From contig JACEEZ010023663.1 in the NCBI GenBank assembly GCA_016584305.1, positions 585,927 to 649,926 on the forward strand: a stretch of 64,000 bases of DNA, read 5' to 3'. The number at the start of each line of letters is the position of its first letter. The stretch's first letter is position 1. Source of the DNA: Chionoecetes opilio. Lineage: Eukaryota > Arthropoda > Malacostraca > Decapoda > Majidae. This document shows positions 11,597-23,300 of this stretch, in pieces. The notes beneath the pieces were generated by a model, which saw only the letters and a list, made by a program, of their open reading frames with translations, was not told where the DNA came from and searched no databases. The translations under genes and the position numbers were made by a program.

Positions 11597-11737
11597 TCTT
11601 ATTTCGTACTGATCTATAGTTTTTCAGGGTTTCAAAGTCACTGATCACTATATCACTACAGCACATGGCGTTATATATTACAGGCAGCACGTGTAATGGC
11701 TTAAAAGATCACTTATAGAGGGCCAGAGACAAACAAA
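11597..11737 (+). repeat. Right copy of direct repeat flanking the palindrome
   Basis: This copy matches 2199-2343 in direct orientation, not inverted, unlike everything between them. It begins TCTTATTTCGTACTGATC. Confidence 0.8.
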
Positions 11738-11785
11738 CTAACATGTACTAAAACCAAGTACAATGCGGCGGCAGAACAGCTGATA

Positions 11786-12200
11786 GTTTTCAAGGTCAAG
11801 TTTCCTCTTCTTCTTCTTGTGGTCTTAATCGCTTAATATGGCTTTATAGTTCCCCTACAGCTTGGTCTGCTTAGCTAACAGGCTGGTCCACTCTGGCCTG
11901 GGTTATGTCACCTGCTGGGACACTAAAGTCAAGCCTAGACATGAGTTTTCGGTCATTTATCATGCATTGCACTTTTCAAGGTCAAGTTTCTTCTTCTTCT
12001 TGTGGTCTTCGTCGCTTAATATGGCTTTATAGTCTATTTATGTGTCCCTACAGCTTGGTCTGCTTAGCTAACAGGCTGGTCCACTCTTGGCTGGGTTATG
12101 TCACCTGCTGGGACACTAAAGTCTAGCCTAGGCATGAGTTTTCGGTCTTTTATCACGCATGGCACTTTTCAAGGTCAACTCTTCCTCTTCTTCTTGTGAC
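11786..12200 (+). repeat. About 190-bp tandem duplication
   Basis: The unit starting TTTTCAAGGTCAAGTTTC begins at 11787, 11973 and 12166, giving two full copies and a partial third. Each holds a TTCTTCTTCTTGTGGTCTT tract followed by CTACAGCTTGGTCTGCTTAG. The short plus-strand frames here have no recognisable product. Confidence 0.85.
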
Positions 12201-12650
12201 TTCTCCCTGTGCCACGGAGCCCAGCTGATCGTGGGTTGCCAGATCGACCAGATAAAATGTCCTCATGAAAATGATAACTTTTGTCTTTTTGCCTCAGATT
12301 TTCCCTGTAACACACACACACACGAACGCACACCTCTACATTTAAGATAAAATTAAATGCTTTTCCCCAATTTTTGTCTATTTTCCCCATTTTCAAAACC
12401 AAAATGTCCCTCAAACAGTCCATTCTGGCATCATTGCGTGGCTGCCAGGGGATTGCCAGATTTTCTTGCATATAAAGACAGACTCCTCATTTAAAAGGAC
12501 AATTTAAAGGGCGGTGATGCGAGGGGCCCAGGAGGAGGAGCGAAAATAGTTTAAGGAAGGAATATTTAATAAAGGAAGATAATAAAACGAGGCCGACTTT
12601 GTTGAAATTGTCGAGAGAGAGAGAGAGATACTGAGAGATATTGAGATATT

Positions 12651-12681
<31 letters not shown>

Positions 12682-12738
12682 CCAATTAAGCAAGTAAGTG
12701 CAAGCAGAAGCCAAATAAGTAAGTGAGTGAGTGAGTAA

Positions 12739-12790
<52 letters not shown>

Positions 12791-12857
12791 TTAATAAAAT
12801 AATATAATAAATATCAACTCCATGGCCTCGCTGGCTGGCTGGGAGGGGTACTTCATC
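12200..12857. other. Spacer with GA and TA microsatellites
   Basis: No gene is seen. (GA)n tracts lie at 12612-12676 and a (TA)n run at 12739-12788; the frames across them are low-complexity. Confidence 0.6.
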
Positions 12858-12928
12858 TTTTACATAAGAACATAAGAAAATAAGGAAGCTACAAGAGGCC
12901 GTGAGACCTACACATGGTAGTTCCTGGC
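12858..12928 (-). mobile_element. LINE 3'-end fragment (short)
   Basis: Tail-proximal piece only: ACATAAGAA units followed by GGAAGCTACAAGAGGCCGTG and the ACACATGGTAGTTCCTG stretch. It belongs to the dominant LINE family of the window, whose coding part is best seen at 13612-13895. Confidence 0.75.
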
Positions 12929-12929
12929 A

Positions 12930-13400
12930 ACCTGGCACTTCCACTCATAACAGCTCTCCCCAATGCCTCACCACCTTCTGTCCTCTTCACGTGCCCAAAC
13001 CACCTCACTCGCCTTACTCTCACCTGGCACTTCCACTCATAACAGCTCTCCCCAATGCCTCACCACCTTCTGTCCTCTTCTCGTGCCCAAACCACCTCAC
13101 TCGCCTTACTCTCACCTGGCACTTCCACTCATAACAGCTCTCCCCAATGCCTCACCACCTTCTGTCCTCTTCACGTGCCCAAACCACCTCACTCGCCTTA
13201 CTCTCACCTGGCACTTCCACTCATAACAGCTCTCCCCAATGCCTCACCACCTTCTGTCCTCTTCACGTGTCCAAACCACCTCACTCGCCTTACTCTCACC
13301 TGGCACTTCCACTCATAACAGCTCCCCAATGCCTCACCACCTTCTGTCCTCTTAACGTGCCCAAACCCACCTCAATCACCTTACTCTCAGCACTGTACTC
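12930..13400 (-). repeat. 92-bp minisatellite built from a LINE coding segment
   Basis: Five copies start near 12938, 13029, 13122, 13214 and 13306. On the minus strand each unit reads RVRRVRWFGHVKRTEGGEAL, a segment typical of the C-terminal end of RTE/L1-like polyproteins. Because 92 is not a multiple of three, the frame changes with every copy. The long plus-strand frames here are artefacts. Confidence 0.8.
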
Positions 13401-13611
13401 AGCTCCTTCAATCCAACCCAAACTACAACCAACACACAGCCCAAACTACTCCTACTTAAGGTACATGAAGAGACTTACCTGTAGCAACGTCACAAGTTCC
13501 TGGTAAGTAGGTATACATTGCATGACAAAGGCTGTCTCATGCAGCCTTGGAACCTGCCCTTCACTCCCTGCAAAGTAAAGGCTGCCTCTACATTCATACG
13601 GCAAGGATGGC

Positions 13612-13895
13612 GCAGTGAAAGCACAGTTAGCAGGGTAGAACAAGAAGTAACGGATTCAAGCTGGAAAAGCGTAGATTTAAAAAGGAAATAGGGAGAAACT
13701 GGTTCACAAATAGGATGGTGAATGATTGGAATGGACTCAGTAGACAGGTGGTCAATGTGGAGTCTATTGGGGTCTTTAAAAGGAGTCTGGATAAATTCAT
13801 GGATGGGGATGAAAGGTGGATGTAGGTAGTGTTAAGTAACAGGAACTACCTCGTGTAGGTCTCACGGCCTCTTGTAGCTTCCTTATGTTCTTATG
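13612..13895 (+). mobile_element. LINE 3' end with C-terminal coding part
   Basis: The plus strand reads [39 protein letters not shown] and [16 protein letters not shown] followed by a stop, the usual C-terminus of CR1/L2-like polyproteins. A short 3' UTR (GTAGTGTTAAGTAACAGGAAC...) and the ATGTTCTTATG tail follow. This is the clearest member of the family that recurs more than twenty times in the window. Confidence 0.85.
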
Positions 13896-14260
13896 TTGTT
13901 ATGAAAGGTTGTGTGGACTGCATGTGTGAATACCTAAAGAATTACTTAATGTATCTACCAAATTTACCTCATGAATGACCTGAAGAATGATTGTATTTCT
14001 TAAAACTCTCCTCAATTATTATTAACGAAGCCCGACACATTTTTTCATACATTACAATAATCTATAACTATTATACTATGACTATTACTATTACTTACTA
14101 TTATGCTATTACTATTACTATTATGCAATTAAAATACATGGGATATGAATAGACTTTATAACTTTCAGATAATTACTTGTTCATTCGTCATATACAAAGC
14201 ACTTCTCTACTAACATCCCTGCAATTACCTATCAGTCTCAACCCTCCCGGAGGTCAACAC

Positions 14261-14326
14261 TCATCTCTTGCCCGGCTTGTTCCTCCTCGGCCTGATACTG
14301 TCTTGGTCCTCGCCCTCCTCTGCGCC
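14261..14326 (-). CDS. SUPV3L1: SUPV3L1 exon 17 (terminal)
   Basis: After TGTTGCAG the exon reads [21 protein letters not shown] and TGA. The basic tail matches the character of the human C-terminus. No clear AATAAA was seen just downstream. Confidence 0.9.
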   Translation of the reverse strand, partial: GAEEGEDQDSIRPRRNKPGKR

Positions 14327-17300
14327 CTGCAACATACCAGGAAGGTTTGCTAAGGAACAATTGGGCTAATAAAAAGAAATGGTATTATTAGCCCCTTCAC
14401 GCCCAGATCTTTCCTTTGCTATATAAAAAATTGTCTGTTGTTAGCCAGAACATTTATAGTTAGTGTATTGTAATCTCTGTACCTGTTAGAACATAGTATT
14501 AGTGTATTGTAATCTGTTTACCTGTTGTTTCCATTCCCTCTGCAGCTCAGCCAGCATCTTGGGTGAGAGAAGACCCTGGGCCAGGAGCCGCTCGGTCAGG
14601 TTGCCTCGGGTCAGGGACTTCTTCCTGTACTGTCCGGGGAACTTGCCTTTGTGAGGTGTGGCGGCTTCTCGGTGCATGTCTTCTGAACTTGTCAAGGGCA
14701 AGGTTGGATCTGTGAAAAGAACATAAGAATATAAGAACATAAGAAAATAAGGAAGCTACAAGAGGCCGTGAGACCTATACGTGGTAGTTCCTGTTACCTA
14801 ACACTACCTACATCCACCTTTCATCCCCATCCATGAAATTATCTAGCCTCCTTTTAAAGCTCTCTAATGACTCCGCACTAACTACCTGTCTACTGAGTCC
14901 ATTCCAATCATTACCACCCTATTTGTGAACCAGTGCTTCCCTATTTCTTTTTTAAATCTACGCTTTACCAGCTTGAATCCGTTACTTCTTGTTCTACCCT
15001 GGTTAATAGCCGTAAGAACTTTTCCTACACCGCCTTTATTGTATCCCTTTATCCACTTAAAGCAATAGTTAAATTGGGTTAGTTTGTTTAACCCCTTCAC
15101 ACCCAGATCTTTCCTTTGCTTTATAAAATTGCCTGTTGTTAGCCATAAAATTACGAAAACTAACTTATTATACCAAATTAGCTAGTGGACAAGGATAGGT
15201 ATAAATAGGTAAATACTGGTTAAAAAGTGCAGACCAATGACTTACTGGCTCTGCTTGAACTCTTCTTGCGCTGGTCCATGATGAAGGTGTCCTCCGTCTC
15301 GGCGGCGGTGGTGGAGGTGCGCGCGTCAGAGTTGCGAAGGAGCCGCACGATATGAGTCACGCCGTCCTGTATGAGGCCGTCCAGCTCCCTCTGCAGGTCC
15401 CTCACTAACTCCCCCTCAGGGAACATATCAGGGAAGCGGTAACTGAAAGCAAGGCCAGAGTAAGTAAGTGCTGAGAGTAAGGTCAGAGTAAGTAAGTAAA
15501 TAAGTGCTGAGAGTAAGGTCAGAATAAGTAAGTAAATAAGTGCTGAGAGTAAGGTCAGAATAAGTAAGTAAATAAGTGCTGAGAGTAAGGTCAGAGTAAG
15601 TAAGTAAATAAATGCTGAGAGTAAGGTGATTGAGGTGGTTGTAACACGTGAAGAGTACCCAATTCCACCACTAGAATACTATAAAATTATTCATAGGTAG
15701 GATAGTGCTACCGTAGATAACACTTTAGTCGCCACCTGCCTTAACGTCGCCAGCCGCCAAATATTACGAATGATAGCATCACTACTGGTATGTATGTGCC
15801 ACTGAAGATGATACACATTAGTTTATCATGACTGTATAATCTACCCTGTTTTAGTGTTGTTTTATGCTTTGCATCTGCAAGTATATACGGTTTCAAATTT
15901 CACTACTCGTTTTTTTTCGGCTGACGACGACGGCGGGAGGACACTCAGAACATAAACATTAGCTGGCGATCTTAGTGTAGCCTGTTACCAATGTCGCCAC
16001 TCGGCTTTATTTTTGTAATTTGTTCATTAATAGCCATAATATGACACAGATAAAGACACAAAATGACACAGACTCTCCAGATAGCCCCTTCTAACTGTCC
16101 TGAAATCATGGATGTAGAAATGTAAGTATCAACGCCACCACACGTCTGTAAATTAAAAAAAACGTTGTCCTGGCGACTTTAGTGTTATCTACGATAAATA
16201 GATAGATAGGTATTAGGTTAGACAGTGATAGATAGATAGATAGGTATTAGGTTAGACAGTGATAGATAGATAGATAGATAGGTATTAGGTTAGACAGTGC
16301 TAGATAGATAGATAGATAGATAGATAGGTATTAGGTTAGACAGTGCTAGATAGATAGATGGGTATTAGGTTAGACAGTGCTTCTCACCTCAGCCACAAGT
16401 AGAGGTCAAACACATCATACACTTCCTCCAGGTGCACCAGGTCGAGCAGGGTGGCCGGGGTGGAGAAGGGCCACTTCACCTGGTGACACAGCCAGTCCAG
16501 GGTGGCTGGCTCATTCTGGGACAGCTGCCGCGTGAACTGAGGGACGGATGGAGGCATTCAACCAGGCCATCCTAACAACCTACCGACCAATCTAACAATC
16601 CTAACAGGAACTACCACGTGTAGGTCTCGCGGCCCTTTGTAGCTTCCATATTTTCTCATGTTGTTCTAATGTTATCTGTTCTCACAACTATATACTGACT
16701 GGGATCAATGGAGGAGGTAGCATTTCCATTACAAAGGTGTCTCTAGCAAGTAGAAATATATTCTCTGACCTTAAACACTTAGTAGCAGTAGGGCATCATT
16801 CACCCCTTGAGGCCCAGAACATAATTTCTATTGCAATTTGGCTACCATTAGACGATATCTTGAGAATATTGTTGAAGAATTAGAGCCTTTCTTGCCACTG
16901 AGCCACACTAGTAGGGCCGCTAAGCTATATGAAGCCACACTAGTAGGGCCGCTAAGCTATATGAAGCCACACTAGTAGGGCTGCTTAGCTATATGAAGCC
17001 ACACTAGTAGGGCCACTAAGCTATATGAAGCCACACTAGTAGGGCTGCTAAGCTATATGAAGACACACTAGTAGGGCTGCTAAGCTATATGAAGCCACAC
17101 TAGTAGGGCTGCTTAGCTATATGAAGCCACACTAGTAGGGCCACTAAGCTATATGAAGCCACACTAGTAGGGCTGCTAAGCTATATGAAGCCACACTAGT
17201 AGGGCTGCTAAGCTATATGAAGACACACTAGTAGGGCTGCTAAGCTATATGAAGCCACACTAGTAGGGCTGCTAAGCTATATGAAGACACACTAGTAGGG

Positions 17301-20300
17301 CTGCTAAGCTATATGAAGCCACACTAGTAGGGCTGCTAAGCTATATGAAGACACACTAGTAGGGCCACTAAGCTATATGAAGACACACTAGTAGGGCTGC
17401 TAAGCTATATGAAGCCACACTAGTAGGGCTGCTAAGCTATATGAAGACACACTAGTAGGGCTGCTAAGCTATATGAAGACACACTAGTAGGGCTGCTAAG
17501 CTATATGAAGACACACTAGTAGGGCTGCTAAGCTATATGAAGCCACACTAGTAGGGCTGCTAAGCTATATGAAGCCACACTAGTAGGGCTGCTAAGCTAT
17601 ATGAAGACACACTAGTAGGGCTGCTAAGCTATATGAAGACACACTAGTAGGGCTGCTAAGCTATATGAAGACACACTAGTAGGGCTGCTAAGCTATATGA
17701 AGCCACACTAGTAGGGCTGCTAAGCTATATGAAGACACACTAGTAGGGCCGCTAAGCTATATGAAGCCACACTAGTAGGGCCGCTAAGCTATATGAAGAC
17801 ACACTAGTAGGGCTGCTAAGCTATATGAAGACACACTAGTAGGGCTGCTAAGCTATATGAAGACACACTAGTAGGGCTGCTAAGCTATATGAAGACACAC
17901 TAGTAGGGCCACTAAGCTATATGAAGCCACACTAGTAGGGCTGCTAAGCTATATGAAGACACACTAGTAGGGCTGCTAAGCTACATGAAGCCACACTAGT
18001 AGGGCCGCTAAGCTACATGAAGCCACACTAGTAGGGCTGCTAAGCTATATGAAGCCACACTAGTAGGGCCGCTAAGCTACATGAAGCCACACTAGTAGGG
18101 CTGCTAAGCTATATGAAGCCACACTAGTAGGGCCGCTAAGCTATATGAAGTTGCTGTTTTAAAAAAGGGAAATAATCACCTTGAGAAACATAGCACAGAC
18201 AAAGGGCATCTTCTTGTTGATGGGGGAGCAGCAGAGGACATAGCGGGAGCGCAGGGTGAGGGGAATGTGCTGGATCAGGTCAGCCAGGAACTTGAAGTCG
18301 TCCATCAGACACATGAAGTACAGGGAGGAGTCCACCGTGCACAGGTTCACAAACACATCCTGGGAACATCACGGACAAGAATATGAGTACAAGTAGTAGT
18401 AGAAATAGTATCATAGTAGCAGTAGAAATAGTATCCAAGTAGTAGTAGAAATAGTACCCAAGTAGTAGTAGTAATAGTATCCAAGTAGTTGTAGAAATAG
18501 TACCCAAGTAGTAGTAGAAATAGTACCCAAGTAGTAGTAGAAATAGTACCCAATGGCTGACTCACAATAAGACTAGGAACATCACAACAACACTATGAGT
18601 ACAGACTAAAGGATACTATACTCATATTGTATTATCTTGTATTATCCTTTCCTATCCTTCCCCTACTAAGGAAAATAACAAGAAAGAGATAACAACAAGA
18701 ATATGAGTACTAGCTTCACAAACACATCCTGAGAACATCACAACAACAACATGAGTACTGGCTTTCCCCTACTAAGGAATGTTCAAATTACATTCCCCTA
18801 ATAATTCACCTATTTTCCCCTACTTAGGAATGTTCAAGCTGCATTCCCTCTTATAATTGTTGCATAATCCTAACACAATAAAGGCAAGAAGGATGAGGCG
18901 AGCCACTGGACTAGCACTGGGAAACACTCGATATGCAGCTTCCTTGTAACAGACTGGTTGCCAACTCAAACATAACGGCTACATATTTCATTTAGCTTGT
19001 AGTTTTTGTACCATACGCAGTAATATATAAATTTGTCACATTGAATAGCCTTATACCTACTAACATGACGCATACAAAAAGAAAATATACACAAAATCAT
19101 GTCTAGAGCTGTTGTTGTTGTTTTAAATAAAGTTTGTCCCTATAAAGAAGACAGTAAGAGAATATAAAAAGAGGGGTGGGCCAATTTAGTTTGTGAGGTG
19201 TCTTGTTACTCCTCTCTTGAAAAGATTGAAGTCGTAGGAAGGTGGAAAAATAGAAACAATAGAATGAAATAGTATCCAAGTAGTAGTAGAAATAGTATCT
19301 ATCAAATTAGTAGTATAAATAGTATCCAAGTAGTAGTATAAATAGTATCTATCCAATTAGTAGTAGAAATAGTATCCAAGTAGTAGTATAAATAGTATCT
19401 ATCCAATTAGTAGTAGAAATAGTATCCAAGTAGTAGTAGAAATAGTATCCAAGTAGTAGTATAAATAGTATCTATCAAATTAGTAGTATAAATAGTATCC
19501 AAGTAGTAGTATAAATAGTATCTATCCAATTAGTAGTATAAATAGTATCTATCCAATTAGTAGTATAAATAGTATCTATCCAATTAGTAGTATAAATAGT
19601 ATCCAAGTAGTAGTATAAATAGTATCCAAGTAGTAGTAGAAATAGTATCTATCAAATTAGTAGTATAAATAGTATCCAATTAGTAGTATAAATAGTATCT
19701 ATCCAATTAGTAGTATAAATAGTATCTATCCAATTAGTAGTATAAATAGTATCCAAGTAGTAGTATAAATAGTATCCAAGTAGTAGTAGAAATAGTATCT
19801 ATCAAATTAGTAGTAGAAATAGTATCCAAGTAGTAGTAGAAATAGTATCCAAGTAGTAGTAGAAATAGTATCTATCAAATTAGTAGTATAAATAGTATCC
19901 AAGTAGTAGTAGAAATAGTATCCAAGTAGTAGTAGAAATAGTATCTATCAAATTAGTAGTATAAATAGTATCCAAGTAGTAGTAGAAATAGTATCTATCC
20001 AATTAGTAGTAGAAATAGTATCTATCCAATTAGTAGTAGAAATAGTATCCAAGTAGTAGTAGAAATAGTGTCTATCAAATTAGTAGTATAAATAGTATCC
20101 AAGTAGTAGTAGAAATAGTATCTATCAAATTAGTAGTATAAATAGTATCCAAGTAGTAGTAGAAATAGTATCTATCAAATTAGTAGTAGAAATAGTATCC
20201 AAGTAGTAGTAGAAATAGTATCCAAGTAGTAGTAGAAATAGTATCCAAGTAGTAGTAGAAATAGTATCCAAGTAGTAGTAGAAATAGTATCCAAGTAGTA

Positions 20301-23300
20301 GTAGAAATAGTATCCAAGTAGTAGTAGAAATAGTATCCATAGTAGTAGAATAGATCCAATTAGTAGTAGAAATAGTATCCAAGTAGTAGTAGAAATAGTA
20401 TCCAAGTAGTAGTAGAAATAGTATCCAAGTAGTAGTAGAAATAGTATCCAAGTAGTAGTAGAAATAGTATCTATCAAATTAGTAGTAGAAATAGTATCTA
20501 AGCAGTAGTAGAAATAGTATCCAAGTAGTAGTAGAAATAGTATCCAAGTAGTAGTAGAAATAGTACCCAATGGCTGACTTACGATAAGGTTGGAGAGGGT
20601 ATAGCTGGGCAGGTGGTAGGCAAACAGTTCTATCTGGTCGGCCGTGGGATGAAGACCTGCCTGTTCTATGTCATCAGGCACGTGGGACAGCAGCCTGCAC
20701 AGTGTTGGGTGATCCTCGGGCTTCATGGACGTCACATAGCCCTGAAATACACCTTAGAATATTCATCTAGAACATAAAAACATAAGAAAGTAAGGAAGCT
20801 ACAAGAGGCCGTGAGACCTACACGTGGTAGTTCCTGTTACTTACCACTACCTATATCCACCTTTCATCCCCATCCATGAAATTGTCCAGCCTCCTTTTAA
20901 AACTCCCTATTGACTCTGCACTAACCACACACACATACACACAAAATCTGAAGGTATCATTGCAAGGTGTCTCCATCAAAATTGAATAGTGAAATAGTGA
21001 AATAGTGAATAGTAAATTGCCAGTGTATTTTCCATGCATTACTGAACCATAGAGCGACAATCTCAGTAAATAAAAGCAACATATATATAAAAGTACAAAA
21101 TACACTTGCACTCCTTCTAAGTGTGTGTCAGTACGTACATGTTCCCACTGTGTGCCATAGCGCCCCGCCCGGCCGCCGATCTGCAGCGCCGACGACACAC
21201 TGATAGTCTCCATCTCCATCTCCCCCTTGTCGTTGATGGTGGGCCGGATGAGGGAGTAGAAGATGATGCGGCGAATGCTCCTGCAGACATAGGTTACAAC
21301 ATAAGAACATAAGGAAGCTACAAGAGGCCGCAAGACCTACACGTGGTAGTTCCTGTTACTTTACCCCTTCACGCCCAGATCTTTCCTTGGCTATAAAAAA
21401 AATGTCTGTTGTCGAGCCATAAAATTACAAAAAGTAACTGAATATACCAAATTAGTTAGTGGACAAGGATACTAAACAGGTCATATCTATAAAATATTGC
21501 TTATATTCACCAAAAATCGTCTAATGGTACCCAAATTACAATGGAAATTATGTTCTGGGTCTCAAGGGGTTAACACTACCTACCTTTTATCCCCATCCAT
21601 GAATTTATCCAGCCTCCCTTTACAGCTCTCTAATGACTCCGCACTGACTACCTGTCTACTGAGTCAAATATCAAATAAATAAATAAATAAAATAAACAGG
21701 TTATTGACTATAGTGTTATTGACGGAAGTTTAGATGACAACTCAAATAGGGTGGTAAATGATTGGAATGGACTCCGTTAGTGGGTAGTTAGTGCAGAGTC
21801 AATAGGGGTTTTTAAAGGAGGCTGGATAATGTCATGGATGGGGATGAAAGGTGGATGTAGGTAGTGTTAAGTAACAGTAACTACCACGTGTAGGTCTCAC
21901 GGCCTCTTGTATCTTCCTTATTTTTTTATGTTTTTTATGTTCCTTCAGGGATAATTATGTGTGTTGAGAGCTAGGTGAGGCAGAGTTAAGCGAGGTCTTG
22001 ATGTACAAGTCAATAAGTTTTTATACTACACAGAAAATGTTATCTAAGGATTGACCACTGTGCTGCTGTTATAGAAGGTAAGATATAATAGTGCTGTTAT
22101 AGTGTTGGTATAGTGTTGGTATAGTGTATTGTTATAGTGTTGGTATAATATAATGGTGCTGTAATAGAAGGTAAGATATAATAGTGTTGTTATAGTGTTG
22201 GTATAGTGTATTGTTATAGTGTTGGTATAATATAATGGTGCTGTAATGGAAGGTAAGATATAATGGTGTTGTTATAGTGTTGGTATAGTGTTGGTATAAT
22301 ATAATGGTGCTGTAATAGAAGGTAAGATATAATAGTGTTGTTATAGTGTTGGTATAGTGTTGGTATAATATAATGGTGCTGTAATAGAAGGTAAGATATA
22401 ATAGTGTTGTTATAGTGTTGGTATAGTGTATTGTTATAGTGTTGGTATAATATAATGGTGCTGTAATAGAAGGTACACTTACAGGTTCAGTCCCATTCCT
22501 ATGGCATCGATATGCCAATTAATATTGCATGGGTTGTTTGGGGTCATGAAACTTGTAGGCCTTGAGGCCAGTTGGTGCACCGGGGTAGGCCTTGGGGGAG
22601 AGGTGGAAGACATAAGGAACATAAGAGACATAGGGCAAGGCAGGCAACATAGCAAGGAACATAGGCAGGGAAGACATAAGAACGATAGGGCAAGGGCAGG
22701 AACATAGGAGGGAAGACATAGGAACATAAGAACATAGGGCAAGGCAGGAACATAGCAAGGAAACATAGGCAGGGAAGACATAGGAACATAAGAACAATAG
22801 GGCAAGACAGGAACATAGGCAGGGAGGACATAAGAACATAGGAAGAGGCAGGAACATAGGCAGGGGAAGACATACAGAACAGAGGAGTGACAAGACACTT
22901 CCCGAACTAAATAGCACCACCCCATTTCTATATCTCTTACTGTCTTCTTTATAGGGACTGGCAACTGAGCGGGCTTTTTGCTACCTCCTTTTTGTGTGTG
23001 TGCCCTTGGCCAGTCCTTTGTCATGTAAAAATAAATAAAAAATAAATAAATATGCATGATATTTTTTTGCTTCTTCATCCATTCTTTAGCTTCGTATGTT
23101 AACAACAAAAAAAAGAGTTCATAACTTTCCTCTAAATCACTGTTCATGCCTTTAACAATATCCAAATGGCAAAAAATCCTAACTTAGCAACAGACACTCA
23201 CTCACTTACCACCAGTCACCCACTCACCTCCGTATATAACTTACCACCAGTCACCCACTCACTTACCAACAGTCAGCCACTCACCTCCATAGATAACTTA

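Noticed and set aside
12903..13506. Repeated 77-119-codon plus-strand frames (MPHHLLSSSRAQTTS type)
   Set aside because: Antisense of a LINE-derived 92-bp minisatellite.
19268..20735. Long [18 protein letters not shown] frame continuing into SUPV3L1 exon 12
   Set aside because: Read-through of the exon 12 frame into a 23-bp intronic array; the GTAAGT donor at 20583-20577 and homology end the exon before it.
22132..23165. Minus-strand frames rich in Tyr/Thr and in [11 protein letters not shown]
   Set aside because: Products of the intron 10 and intron 9 arrays that flank SUPV3L1 exon 10; only the 22483-22590 part is coding.
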